From Diadema setosum (Eukaryota; Echinodermata; Echinoidea; Diadematoida; Diadematidae), in the NCBI RefSeq assembly GCF_964275005.1, contig NC_092705.1:12866385-12930384 (forward strand): a DNA stretch of 64,000 nt, written 5' to 3'. Shown here one piece after another: positions 52,850-64,000 of this stretch; position 1 is the stretch's first letter; the number at the start of each line of letters is the position of its first letter. The translations under genes and the position numbers were made by a program. The notes below the pieces were generated by a model. The model searched no databases. It had not been told where the DNA came from and saw only the letters and a program-made list of their open reading frames with translations.

Positions 52850-55505
52850 ATCACCTGTGCAGTATTTGTTTTATAAGATGGGTCTACGAGCTACTAGTAT
52901 GATATCAGTTAGGAAAACTTTTTATACAGACAATGGGACCTCTTTCCGAGTCTTCACAACTCCTGCATTGAAGAGAACCTTATCCCTTGATAACTCCTTA
53001 GACAGACTGACCGTCAAAAATAATATTATGCCAACCAATATGATACAGCAATTGTAGATCGACATTTGCTCGTAATTTTTTGTTACCTCAAGATACAACA
53101 TTATTGATATTTAATCTAAACTGTTTCATCGCGCGAAAATACGTGACATCACACGAACGCACTTTTAGTAATTCGTTTATTTCTTCTTCTTGTTTTCTTC
53201 TTCGGTCAAAGTTGACTAAAAAAAAAAATTGAAATGGCTCGAAAATGACGTTTGCCTGTATACCTTGTAACGCAATTCTGGAAGTACTTTGACACCAAAG
53301 TGTGTCCGGATCGGAAGTGGGTTGTTATCGGGCCATTGATCAACAGGGGTGTTATAGGTACTATCACACTCTTAATATTCATCAGCTGTGCCATAATATA
53401 CCACTGATTGTCTAAAATATCAATTTTCATGGACACTGATAATTCTGGGTGTTTTTTTAAACTGGTTTTGCTTTGTTTTGCTTTCAGACATTTTTTTTTC
53501 ACTTGTTTGCTTGGTAGTTTGGTTTGATTTTGTTCATTTTTTGTGTGTTTTTGTTTTTGTTTTTATCTCATGGGATGTTCCTTTTATTTTGATGCACACT
53601 AGCAAGAGTGCCTCATGGTCCACCGGTGTAAATGAAGAAAATACCCTTTTTCACTATAAATATACGGGATGCTATAGTGTGTATTCAGTATTTATATATA
53701 GCTTCGTTCGTTTTCACACTCTGCAATAATCCGATGTGGAGGACGCAGTTCTAAAAACTTTGCAAGGTCTGTTTTGTGGGCAGACTCAAATTTAAATGCT
53801 GTCTCGCGCAGTCAAACCCACGACAGAGAATGAACACGGTCGTGGGTCCCAGGCCATCATGCACGGAGTTCTCATGAAGACGTAGTCCAGATACTGGCAT
53901 TCCCCACACTAACACACGCATACACAATCATGCATGCACCCACACAATGCGCCCAACCGCTGATTGCGACACTCCACCAATTGGTACTCCCGATTTTTTT
54001 TTTTTTAAAAATTATTATTATTCAGGAGGGGTGATCTTGTGTACATACAGACACCATCAACGTACGTCCGTAAGTACGCGGGTACACTGCATACGAATAC
54101 AGTCCAGGAAGTGGACTAATGAAGAGGATGGTCTGGGCATGGGGGAGGGGAGGGGGGAAGGAGAGGGGAGTGGTCACGTGACCTGTTTTCCGATTATTCA
54201 CTATAACTTTGTTACCCTGATACTGCTTGCATTTTAAATGTCTGCATGCATGTGTGTTATATGTCTGCGTAACTGCATGATTTGTGCACCACCTTGCTTG
54301 GGATGAAATGATTTCTTCGGTATAGAAACACAAACACATTTACAAACAAAAGTGAAGGAAAGTTTTGCTATCATACGAGCGCAAGCTATGATAATTTCAT
54401 ATTTGCAAATGCATAAAGAACACACCATTAAGAATTATACCAACGATTAATCCTACACCTTTACTTATTACCTAGCAGGGACAAAAGGGGGAAAAACATT
54501 CCTTGAAGTTTGAACTGAATTGATTCACCAAATATGAATGTATAAAATCCACACATTTTCTTTTATGTTGTAGGTGTCAGCTGTCCGATCTTCTTTGAAA
54601 TATAAGGAACGCGGAGTAAGATATATCAGTATAGTCAGGCACTTTCAAGTCTTGTGTCTTTCAAGTCTACCACGTGACGTGGCCACCCGAAGGGTTTTTT
54701 TGTTCTTGTTTTTTTAATGTTCTTCTGTATAAATATCGCCCCCGCCCCAGCACACCCCACATAACACATACGCTCTATCTGGCTATTATGTTGCTCACAT
54801 ATTAAGGCAGAGATATAGAAGGACTGGTCGCACGGTTCTTTGAAATCCGTGTATCCAAATAAATTAGTAGCCAAGGCTTTCAGTCAAATCAAGGTTGTCT
54901 TGGTATTTGCACTGCAAACCCACACCGCCCAAAAAGAAGACGATCTTCCTTGGTCTCCATGTCACAAAAAGCCCCACCTAATTTCCCCCTTATAACAAAA
55001 CGCTTTGGACAATTGTATAATGATCATCCGTTCATGTCTGGAATGTTTTCACCTTTCTAAGACATATAGATTTGGATTCCACACACCCTAAAAAACAACA
55101 ACAGCAGCACAACAGCAATGTCACTGCAATAACATGTTAACTGTTTGGCAGGGACGAGTAATCCATTGAATGGGACACATTTTCATTCAATGTTTGTACA
55201 TCCTAGGCCAACTTTAAAAAACAAAAACTAATAGACCAACTCAAGGAAGAAAATGCAAAATAATTATCACATAATTTGCCTATGGGAGTCCAGCCTGTGA
55301 TAACTTTGTGCTTAACAGCCAAGAAAAGTACAGCTAAACTGTTTAAGCATCATCATTTTGGAGTGTTCGAGTTTTGGTATGAAGCGTAAAGCCGTGTATT
55401 GAATTTCGATTGGCATCAAATAATTATTTGACCCATTTTAATCGGGACACATGTATTATGCGATACATGCAATTGGTAAGGATGTTACATGTAGTTTTAC
55501 TCCGG
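52850..55505. other. Probable 5' intron or flank of the transporter gene
   Basis: The missing first coding exon should lie here or further up. A possible one on the - strand (53101-53087, Met plus four codons, then gtaaca, phase 0) is only a chance-level candidate. No other gene recognised. Confidence 0.35.
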
Positions 55506-55509
55506 AGTA

Positions 55510-55615
55510 GTCCCGATTTCGCGGATTTCCGCTGCATCGCATTCGACGTGCACGTAAAAGATCCAGCTTCATTCATTCATCGCAAAGAGCAGGGTGTTTA
55601 TACCCGGTGAAGCGG
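55510..55615 (-). mobile_element. tRNA-derived SINE-like repeat, partial copy 3
   Basis: The block acgtgcacgtaaaagatcc..cttcattcattcatcgcaaagagcagggtg is the inverse of 1678-1745. Only this part is present. Confidence 0.5.
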
Positions 55616-55619
55616 TCCC

Positions 55620-56990
55620 ACCTCACATCCAACTGGACCCCATGGAAGACCAGCTTAACGTAGCTGAATATGGGCTATCCAGCCATCTTGTCAGATGGAA
55701 AAATGAACAAACAAACGTGGAAAAACGTCGATACATTGTAATGATATACAATCTGCCCCTGAACAGACATTATCTCACTTTACTTGTAATGCCTTATCTA
55801 GAATGCCAGATATCCATGTCATAGGATTGCAAAGTACATTGTTCTGAACAACAGTCAAAGCTCCGTTGTACAATTTCTCAGTTGAGTTTGCTTACTCGTT
55901 ATTTTCCAGAAACTAGAAATTTGCATCACAGCAATAATAATAAATTAAAATATATATGATATAAATAATATATAATATAAATAAATATTGCTGTAAATTA
56001 CTTATATAAAAATGCAACAACAAACAAATCGGATGGCAGGCCATAAACGTTTCGAAACAATCGACCGGTTTGTCGACACATAGTCGTAAAGTTTCCTTTA
56101 CAATGGGCTGCGATCACTCATGAAAGATGGATGAACTTCATCTTTTCAGGATACAATAAGAACTATGAGATAAGAACTAGAGAAAACGAACAATAGACGA
56201 GTCTATGGCGTTCCGCAGAAACATTGTTAAAACTGCCATATATTGACTAAGGTATCAACATGTCAGGCGGACGCTTGTTGGCTACCAGCTTCAACCGGTT
56301 CCTATATATATATATATTTTTTTTTTTCACATGTAAAATTGTAATGCCAGTGATATTGACAAAATTGGTTGGAGGGGTGAACTACGATTACCATAATTCC
56401 TACAGTGACTCTGTTAAGAGTGTTATTGGTGCTACTACTTCCTACGTGGCTTTATGACGCACTGGCAATTTGAAAAAGCCATCCTAGTGACGGTATATTA
56501 CGTAATACACTCAAGCGATCATCAACCATTATTATTAGTCCATGGGCCAAGACCCGAAAAATGGGTTATTGGTACCACCTGAGGTGGCAAAACCTTTTTG
56601 GCGTCATTTTGTTTGTCGGGCATAGATATGCTTATCAAGCTATGATAGCCTTTACAAATGAGTAGCTTAGTCATAATATATGAATTTTTAACCAATTTGG
56701 TCTCGTTTTTATATCCCTATACTTCTGAATCGAAACTAACCGCTATACAAAGAAGAGCACTTGTCATCTGTATATCCACAGGTGTTCTGTTGTTTGTTGT
56801 TGTTTTTATATTTAAGGCGCGTCATTCAAATATGAATATTTACGCCTTTATCTTTATAATATATAATATATAATATAAAGGCCTGGCCTCTTCTTGGTGT
56901 AAACCAAAGACGCTTAATAAATAAGACACGAAAGTGCGCGCTAATCCTGTACAAAACAAATGGACAGCGCGCGGTCTTCAAGCGTATACG
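55620..56990. other. Intergenic DNA, nothing recognised
   Basis: AT-rich with TA-rich runs at 55940-55985 and 56855-56878. Open frames are short and lack recognisable domains. Confidence 0.5.
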
Positions 56991-56996
56991 CACATC

Positions 56997-57064
56997 ACCT
57001 GAGACGCGCTGCCTTGACGCTTGATAAACAACAGCAGCGGCTTCAGGGACAGCGCGTCTCAGGT
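56997..57064. repeat. 68-bp hairpin bordering a LINE
   Basis: acctgagacgcgctg (56997-57011) and cagcgcgtctcaggt (57050-57064) are perfect 15-bp inverses. The loop contains gcttgataaacaaca. The same sequence, inverted and diverged, lies on the other side of the LINE at 59706-59755. Confidence 0.8.
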
Positions 57065-59705
57065 GACAATGACAATGACAATGACAATGACAATGACAAT
57101 GACAATGTTTTTTTATTTTCCCATGTCACTCAAATATAGAGTATTGGGGAAAATCAAATCATAGCACAGAGTAATAACACAAAAACGAAGAAAAATACAA
57201 TTTATAACTACTATTTACATTATTTACAAATCAACAGCAAAGCACAGTAGATAATATACATTTGATATAATTGGCGAAAATCTTGAACGAAATGCGTTTG
57301 ATAAACTATTTACATTATTTACAATCAGCAGTAAAAACAACAATAGAATAGATGCATGTATGCATGAATGAAAATCTTGACTGAGTATGTATGTGGTTAA
57401 TTAATATATCAAAGTATGCAGATGGGTTTAAAAAAAAAATATCTTAGATTATATTGATTAAAATTTCTGCTAGGCAACACCGGGTATTAGCATTATCATT
57501 TATAATTGCTATCTGGATCGAATTCAAGACATTGTTACAATATGAGATTGATTTTAAAAAGAGTGAAAAACAAAACAAAACAATCCAAATAATTAAATAT
57601 ATATACAAACAAGGAAAAAAAAACCCGACGAAACACAACTGTACAGTATATATACATAATAATGAAATAACAGAATTAAGATATCAAAAAGGGAACAATA
57701 CTAAAGTTTTATGTTAAATGGATCTTCATTATCTCTATCGAAAATTTAGCTAGATTTAGCAGTTCCTTATTACATTCTGTATTGAATAACTGATTCATCT
57801 TCAATGTATTTGGGCGAATCCTATAATACGGTTTGACAAACTTTTTTCTGCATGACTCCATCTTTGGGCATTCAAATAGATAATGAAATTCATCCCCTAT
57901 CCGACCCAGGTTACAAAAGCTACACAGTCTGTTTTGTCTTTCAATTCCGTTATATCTTCCAGAAACTACAGGTAAACGGTGGTTAAGACACCTAAATTTT
58001 GCAAGTGAAGTTCTATAAAAACATGGCAATTTAGTTAAATAAGAATCCAGTGATAAGGAGCTCTTAAAAATCCTATAGTTGATGCACTGCGTGCTAGTGT
58101 TAACTTTATTCATCCAGTTTTGAGTATACAAATCACAAAGCCTGAGTTTAATTGCTGGCCTCAGCCACTTAATAGACAAGTGTCCATAGTCTTGCCACAC
58201 ATTCGACAGTCCTAAGTCGTTTAATATTTTCTGGATGTGTAGTAACCATGGAGAGGAATAAACGTCATGTTGGTGTAAAAGCTTTAGGATATTGCACATA
58301 ATCGTCGATATTTTAACTTCTTTACCATTTAAAGTTCGGAACCAAAAATTAACCATTCTTTCCTTTATTGTTCGCGACATTTCAAATCTCCCAAGCTCAC
58401 CAAGGGCCATGCAGTTCATTGTAGTTTTTCTTAATCTTAACACCTGTTTACAATAATTTGTATGGAAGGCTTCAATTTGCTTTAGATTTTCGTAACCCCA
58501 TACCTCGCTTCCGTAGATAAGAATTGGCAAAACAAGTTTATCAAAAAGGTCTAATTGAATATCTAAAGGCAGCCTTAATTTTCTAGATTTTATCAACAAG
58601 TTATACATGGCTCTCTTTGCTTGACTGATTTGTTTATCTTGGGCATTTTTGAAATTATTTCTGTAGCTGAACACTACTCCCAAATATGTATACTCATCAA
58701 CAACTTCTAATATTTCTGTGTTAAACATAAATGGTTTAAATCTCCTGACCTTTCCTCTCGAGAAAATAACCACTTTCGTTTTACTGATATTGACTTGGAG
58801 AGACCATAACTTACAGTATTCACTGAGAGCATTTAAAGCCAACTGTAATTCATTTTCGCTTGTTGCTAGTATCAGCGTATCGTCTGCATACAGAAGCAAA
58901 TAAAGTTTTAAAAGAACGTCTATGCCATTGTCGAACATGAGCTCCTTCATATTTTTTGGTAACAAATGAACACCACTGAATCTCTCTCTCATGTACAACT
59001 CAAAATCGTTCAAATATATAGCAAAGAGAAGAGGAGATAAATTCTCACCTTGTCTGACACCCATATTGCAATTGAAAAAATCAGACCTCTCATTATTATT
59101 TATTACGCAAGATTTAAGATGGGAGTACATAATATTACTCTGAACACTTTCCCCTTGACGTTGTTTTGTATAAGCTTATACCACAAAGATGTTCTGTCTA
59201 TTGAATCAAATGCCTTTTTGTAATCTACGAAGGCGCAGTATAATCTTTTCTTTTGGGAAAGGTACAAATCTATGACAGAATGCAGCACAAATACATGGTC
59301 AATTGTGGAATAATTCTCTCGAAATCCTGCCTGTTCTTCACCAATAAGATCTAAGGAATTTAGATATTGATTGAGTCTTTCATTTACAATGGAAGAAAAT
59401 AGTTTTTCAACACAACTTAATAATGAAATACCTCGATAATTATCTGGATCATCAATGGAACCTTTCTTTTTATAGATTGGACGAATAAGACCTATTGACC
59501 ATTCTGTTGGTATGATCCCTGTATCAAGAATGACATTAAACAATTTAGTTAACACACCTATCAATGAACCACTGCTATTTTTCAAACACTCGTTCACTAT
59601 TAAATCACTTCCAGAGCTTTTGTTATTTTTCAGTAGCTTGATATGCTTTACTACTTCTTCCCCAGACATTGGGTTGTTAAAAATTTCTGGTGATGTGTGT
59701 CTTTG
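57065..59705 (-). mobile_element. 5'-truncated non-LTR retrotransposon (LINE) with (ATTGTC)n tail
   Basis: Read on the - strand, it begins within the reverse transcriptase (about 59705), continues through the C-terminal domain to a stop at 57709, then a 3' UTR of about 600 bp and a tail of seven attgtc units (57065-57106). A short tandem-repeat tail instead of poly-A fits CR1/L2/Jockey-type LINEs. The endonuclease and ORF1 are missing through 5' truncation. One frameshift only, so the insertion is fairly young. Confidence 0.88.
57709..59700 (-). pseudogene. LINE reverse transcriptase, 5'-truncated with one frameshift
   Basis: The fragment has the RT blocks in order: SIGLIRPIYKKKG, DNYRGISLLSC, EQAGFRENYSTIDH, AFVDYKKAFDSIDR, GVRQGENLSPLLF and LLLYADDTLIL, with the catalytic YADD intact. 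After a long thumb/connection region comes CSFCNLGRIGDEFHYLFECP, a C-terminal zinc-binding motif seen in L2/CR1-type elements. One frameshift at about 59128 separates the first 190 residues from the last 473. The N-terminal endonuclease is absent. Clade assignment is inference. Confidence 0.9.
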
Positions 59706-59755
59706 CCTGAGACGCGCTGTCTTTGAAGATGTTGTTGTTGTTTATCAAGCGTTTT
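59706..59755. repeat. Inverse copy of the LINE-flanking hairpin sequence
   Basis: cctgagacgcgctgtc through tttatcaagcg is the reverse complement of 57015-57062, with several substitutions. Confidence 0.75.
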
Positions 59756-59759
59756 GATT

Positions 59760-60030
59760 GTGAGATCATGTTGTTGCCAAATTTTTACCTCCACGAAATA
59801 ATCCTTATTACTCAAAAATCTCGTTCTTCAAAATTATCCCCTTCATCGAAAAAAAGCTACGACTATAATTTTTAAATCTTTTTAAGATAATAAAAACACC
59901 ATTACTTTTGGAAATGAGTGATGTTCCTAGGTGTACTGAGTTTGTACTTAGCTCTCTTTTGTATCGTCATGTAGGGTAGCCATTTTGTGTCCATCTTTAT
60001 CGCGCGCCTTCGTATCTTATATCTCTACTA
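59760..60030. other. Non-coding spacer
   Basis: Nothing recognised between the LINE and the CpG-rich duplication. Confidence 0.5.
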
Positions 60031-60032
60031 TC

Positions 60033-61000
60033 TTTGGTGTAAACGCAAACTGGGCCATATGCGCGGCCAATTGCGCGGCCAATTTTAGTCTGGCTCCCAA
60101 ACCCTCTGCCTGTATATTTCGCTATTCAGGATATAAACCCCCTCAACGTCGAAAACTAGCATAGTTTAAGGTGGTTTTGTCCTGCAAAGGATTTTTTCCT
60201 TCGGCAAAGGCCTTTGCCCGAACGGCGACTTCGTCGCCACGGAATTCATTTGGCAAAGGGTCTGAAAACCAGACAATACCAAATTGCGTTTGTTTACAAG
60301 CAGAGCGCCACTACGACAAAATATTGAAAGGTTTGAATCAAAAGCGCGGCCGAGCCCAGCAGTGTAAACGGACAAAATTGCGAGGCTCGGCCGCGCAATT
60401 GAGGCCGGACTCGGCCGCGGCCGAGCCGCGGCCGAGCCCAGCCCCGCTTCAGTGTAAACGCGCAAAAGGCCAAATGCGAGGCCAAAATTGGCCTCGCATT
60501 TGGCCTCGCTCTGGAGGTGGTCTCGGCCGCGGCTGAGCCGCCTCCGAGCCCTGCCTCTCCTTGGTGTAAACGCAAACTGGGCCAAATGCGCGGCCAATTG
60601 CGCGGCCAATTTTAGTCTGGCTTCCAAACCCTCTGCCTGTATCTTTCGCTATTCAGGATATTAACCCCCTCAACGTCGAAAACTAGTATAGTTTAAGGTG
60701 GTTTTGTCCTGCAAAGGATTTTTTCCTTCGGCAAAGGCCTTTGCCCGAACGGCGACTTCGTCGCCACGGAATTCATTTGGCAAAGGGTCTGAAAACCAGA
60801 CAATACCAAATTGCGTTTGTTCACAAGCAGAGCGCCACTACGACAAAATATTGAAAGGTTTGAATCAAAAGCGCGGCCGAGCCCAGCAGTGTAAACGGAC
60901 AAAATTGCGAGGCTCGGCCGCGCAATTGAGGCCGGACTCGGCCGCGGCCGAGCCGCGGCCGAGCCCGGCCCCGCACTGTAAACGGGGTCTATGCAAGTCA
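60033..61000. mobile_element. CpG-rich element family 'G', tandemly duplicated copy
   Basis: Two units, 60033-60560 and 60561-60988, follow each other with a period of about 527 bp and near-identity through cctttgcccgaacggcg, gcagagcgccactacg and the ggccgcggccgag blocks. The end gtaaacggggtct matches the 16.26 kb and 51.65 kb copies. Open frames inside are composition artefacts that run in several frames at once. Confidence 0.75.
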
Positions 61001-61004
61001 TCCC

Positions 61005-61300
61005 TTCCCTATTTTCCTATTATTATGTTATGTATTATGTACGAGGGCTGCATGCAAATCAAGCCCTTCTGCGTTATTCATTGCATCACTGTTCTGTTGG
61101 ACATTTATGTACAGGCAATGAAGAAATGTATTGCTGTATATTCTAAAGGTAATGAGAAAAAAACTCATTTTGTTAGCAACTAATGTTCATGTATATGCAT
61201 GGTACCATTAATGTATATGATGTATGTTTATGTATCTGCATGAGCAATGATATAATGCAGGAACCAATAAAATCAAATCAAATCAAATCAAATCAAATAT
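61005..61300 (+). mobile_element. Retroposon 3' end with (aaatc)n tail
   Basis: A segment ending gcaggaaccaataaaatcaaatc with six aaatc/atcaa units resembles a LINE or SINE 3' terminus on the + strand. The 5' part is not recognised. Confidence 0.45.
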
Positions 61301-61688
61301 CATTATTTTACATATAACTAATTTCTCACCAAAAAAATATATACTTTTTGCAATTATTTTTATGCGCGCTATATGTCTGCTGTTATACGGTTGGGGCAAA
61401 TAAGTTCTGGTGCATGCTGATGGCAAACTCTGATCAGCCCGGCTCGTTACATTGAGCAGGCTTCTCGGTCGCGCACACAGACCTAGATCCCTCATTTGCC
61501 GCACTCAGGACCCTCTGCCCAACATGGTGCACAAGCAGACTCCCGAATGCGATATATGGCCATCAAAAATAATTATTCCATATACACTTTCCAATAAATA
61601 AACATAAATTACAATTAATTCACAATTTTACATTATGTAATAAGCAAACATCCGGTTGTGCAGTGTGCAAATCTAAATTAAACAAAAA

Positions 61689-61691
<3 letters not shown>

Positions 61692-61734
<43 letters not shown>
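61692..61734 (+). repeat. (TA)n microsatellite, possible LINE tail
   Basis: A TA array of about 21 units. It stands where the 3' tail of the - strand LINE at 61740-63665 should end, so it may be that element's tandem-repeat tail. Confidence 0.85.
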
Positions 61735-61738
<4 letters not shown>

Positions 61739-61739
61739 C

Positions 61740-63665
61740 CTGCATAACTCACAGTATCAAACTTATGTAAGTCTTTTGGAAAATCTTCTTGTTCTCTTCA
61801 CATATAAAATTAAAGCCTTCAGATGGTTAACATTGTTTGTGGATAATACTTTTCTTATATCCCGTTCTGATCTTCGCCTCCAATATCTGCGATCAACATG
61901 GCTCTCTCTATCAAATATTTCGGACAATCATATAAAAAATGACTTAAATTTTCCGTTATCGGGCAATGAGGGCAGTTGCCTGTTTCATGCAAATTTACTT
62001 TCCACTTATCATAATTCAGCCCAATGTTACCCATACGGATTTGGTGAATAAGGACTTGTTCTTCCCTGTTTTTTAATCTGCATTCGTAATTTGCAAATGC
62101 ATACTTCTGTACTTCTTTTACAGGGGACTGTGTTTCTTCCCATCTTTTTTTTTTTTGCCACTTCTTATTAAAATGACTACTTAAAACATATTTAACTTCC
62201 ATCTTATTGAGTCCATTATTGATTCCGATATGTTTCTCTTGTAGGGCTGTTTTTTTTTTTTCGCTTTATCTGCTGTCTCATTGCCCGTGATGCCACGGTG
62301 GCCGGGAACCCATTCAAAATGCACTATCATAATAAGTGAGTAAGTGCATCGATCGAAAGAATGTGTATTTCTTTCACAAAAGCATCCTCGAATTTACATG
62401 TTTCAAGGGCCCGGAGAGCGCTTAAACTGTCAGTAAAAATGACAACTCCTGTATACACACTATTAAGTTGTCTCAACCAGGTTAATGCCATAAGAATTGC
62501 AGCAAGTTCTTTTGGATTCAATATATTTGTAATAGGGAGCGAAAAAAGCAGCTCCCACTATGCCTGTTTGACTTCTTGATCCGTCCGTGTATACATGCAA
62601 GTAGTGACTCCACTTCTTTTGTGTAATTTCTAAACTCATTTGATTTTGAAACAATGGGTTATCTGACTTCAATATTAACCTACTTAACTCAATTGAGACA
62701 TCCACTTTGGGGATATGCCAAGGTGGGATAGTTAAAGGAGCTACCGGCTCAACAGGCATATCGAGATAGACTTCCTCTTTCAACTGCATTACCCTGTTTC
62801 CAAAGGAGTTTTGTTATCATAGAATCTATTGCCAACAGTCCCCGACATCTTCCAGCAAAGGGTGGTCCGGAGTGGTTTCGATTCTCTTGATATACCTTGC
62901 ACACAGCAATTTTCTCCGTATATCTAAGGGAATCTCTCCTGACTCTGCTTGGAGAGTTCTCATCAGGGAGGTTCCGACTTTGCTATATACCCAAACAAAT
63001 TGACAAAGCCTGATATTGAACTGAGTTGAGTATATTTTTGACAAAATCAGATGCCGAGTCATATGCTTCGAATGCATAATCCAGTATTAAAAGAAAGAAT
63101 AAGGGATATATATACTGTTGTCAAATCCTTATTCCGCCACTCCCTTTTACATATGCCAAACATTTAAGTATATTTACTTTCTTTTTACTTCTACATGCTA
63201 AGTCTTGTATATGAGATTTCCACGTTAACCTCTTGTCTAAAATAACTCCGAGATATCGGTGTTCTTTTCTCTGAATAAGTGGTTGTTTGTCTAGATAGAG
63301 TAGAATGGGCTCTTCTTTGTTGGATCGGGAAAACAGTATTGGAACTGTTTTGGGGGATGAGATGAGCATGCCCCATCTTTTGAACCACTCATTTTAGTAT
63401 ATTCAAGTATCCTTGTAAGCATGTGGTAACCTCTGTGATGTCGTTACCTGATTGCCATATTACACAATCGTCGGCGTATAATAGGACTTTGGGGTTGGGC
63501 CTAACTGGAATATCCCTGAGCATCAGGTTGAACAAAATGGGGCTCAGAGGGCTTCCTTGGGCTAATCCGTTATTAATGACAAAATATGGCTTTGGTCCAT
63601 ATTTTTGTAGATGGATAGAAGTCTTATACAACAATGCAATTAGTTGTGTTATGAATGGAGGCTTC
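61740..63665 (-). pseudogene. Decayed LINE Pol: reverse transcriptase, RNase H, zinc motif
   Basis: Several frames together show, in order: PPFITQLIALLYKTSI, GLAQGSPLSPILFN, LLYADDCVIWQSG (RT), RYLGVILDKRLTW, then an RNase H domain with YTDGSRSQTG, ELAAILMAL, FTDSLSAL and WVPGHRGITGNETAD (catalytic acids present), and a C-terminal NCPHCP..HFLYDCP zinc motif. At least four frame changes make it a pseudogene. RT followed by RNase H places it in the I/R1/LOA-type group of LINEs. It is 5'-truncated at about 63665. Confidence 0.85.
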
Positions 63666-64000
63666 TCCACGGGATACTTCGAAATAGGTAGGGGAGTAAG
63701 GCAAGGGGATCCCTTGTCTCCATACCTCTTTCTGTTGATTATAGAAACACTAGCATTGTTTATTCGAAATGAAAAAGATTTAAAGGGTATCTTGATTGGT
63801 GATATGGAGACAAAGATAGTAATGTATGCAGATGATTGTTCAATTTTTGTGAAAGAAAAACGTGATATAGAAAGATTAGATAATATATTGGATTCTTTTT
63901 ATTATACATCGGGATTAAAGATAAACAGGGATAAGACATATATTATGAAATTGGGGTCTTCTAGTCAGAATAATGATAACTTGACTGGAATAACGCTGGG
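63651..64000 (+). CDS. L1/Tx1-like LINE reverse transcriptase fragment, runs off the window
   Basis: One open frame without a stop runs from ATG 63651 to the window end (frame of 63651). It shows NGGFSTGYFEIGRGVRQGDP followed by LSPYLFLL, ETLALFIR, KIVMYADDCSIFVK and GLKINRDKTY, the central RT blocks of L1-clade LINEs, with catalytic YADD intact. Its 5' part is missing: the preceding bases belong to the - strand LINE. It is not the same element as its - strand neighbour, which has RNase H and different RT spacing. ATG 63651 is simply the first Met, not a natural start. Confidence 0.8.
   Translation, partial: MNGGFSTGYFEIGRGVRQGDPLSPYLFLLIIETLALFIRNEKDLKGILIGDMETKIVMYADDCSIFVKEKRDIERLDNILDSFYYTSGLKINRDKTYIMKLGSSSQNNDNLTGITL

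Noticed and set aside
53087..53101. First coding exon of the transporter (Met plus four codons before gtaaca, - strand)
   Set aside because: The phase fits, but a five-codon match before a GT arises often by chance; no promoter or UTR support.

Overview
This window is animal nuclear DNA, almost certainly from a sea urchin (Echinoidea). It is intron-rich and AT-rich and packed with microsatellites and short foldback elements. The decisive clue is a complete precursor for F-type SALMFamide neuropeptides: seven -FxF-amide peptides cut at GKR sites, a composition I know from sea urchins.

Two protein-coding host genes can be reconstructed. (1) The F-type SALMFamide precursor is on the + strand. 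Its coding exons are 5219-5377 and 11095-11739, giving 267 residues with a signal peptide and both splice sites visible. (2) A facilitative sugar transporter of the SLC2A (GLUT) family is on the - strand. Eleven coding exons from 52622 down to 25516 join with consistent splice phase at every junction into 502 residues. Only the short first coding exon is missing. Its signatures (GRK/GRR loops, [21 protein letters not shown]) are those of the family, but most sugar-contacting side chains of human GLUT1/GLUT3 are replaced, so the substrate is open.

The rest is mobile DNA. The SALMFamide intron holds a 4.2 kb foldback transposon (6389-10594). It has inverted arms built from a 16-bp minisatellite, a 9-bp target duplication, and an interior with a broken Ty3/gypsy integrase and a probable LTR. 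It resembles the classical sea urchin TU elements. Around 14-23 kb and inside the transporter introns lie many non-autonomous DNA elements: a TTAA-flanked piggyBac-like element, a Kolobok-like family in two copies, a CpG-rich family at three loci, several TIR elements and foldbacks, and tRNA-derived SINEs. One composite SINE insertion with a perfect 112-bp inverted repeat ends about 45 nt upstream of a transporter 3' splice site.

Beyond 57 kb there are three LINE fragments: a nearly intact reverse transcriptase (- strand, 57-59.7 kb), a decayed LINE with an RNase H domain (- strand, 61.7-63.7 kb), and a different, L1/Tx1-like reverse transcriptase on the + strand running off the window end from about 63651. 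The last two meet head to head.

I saw no bacterial-style operons, no CRISPR array and no convincing functional tRNA or rRNA gene. The most notable items are the foldback element with captured integrase, the divergent transporter pocket and the composite SINE.
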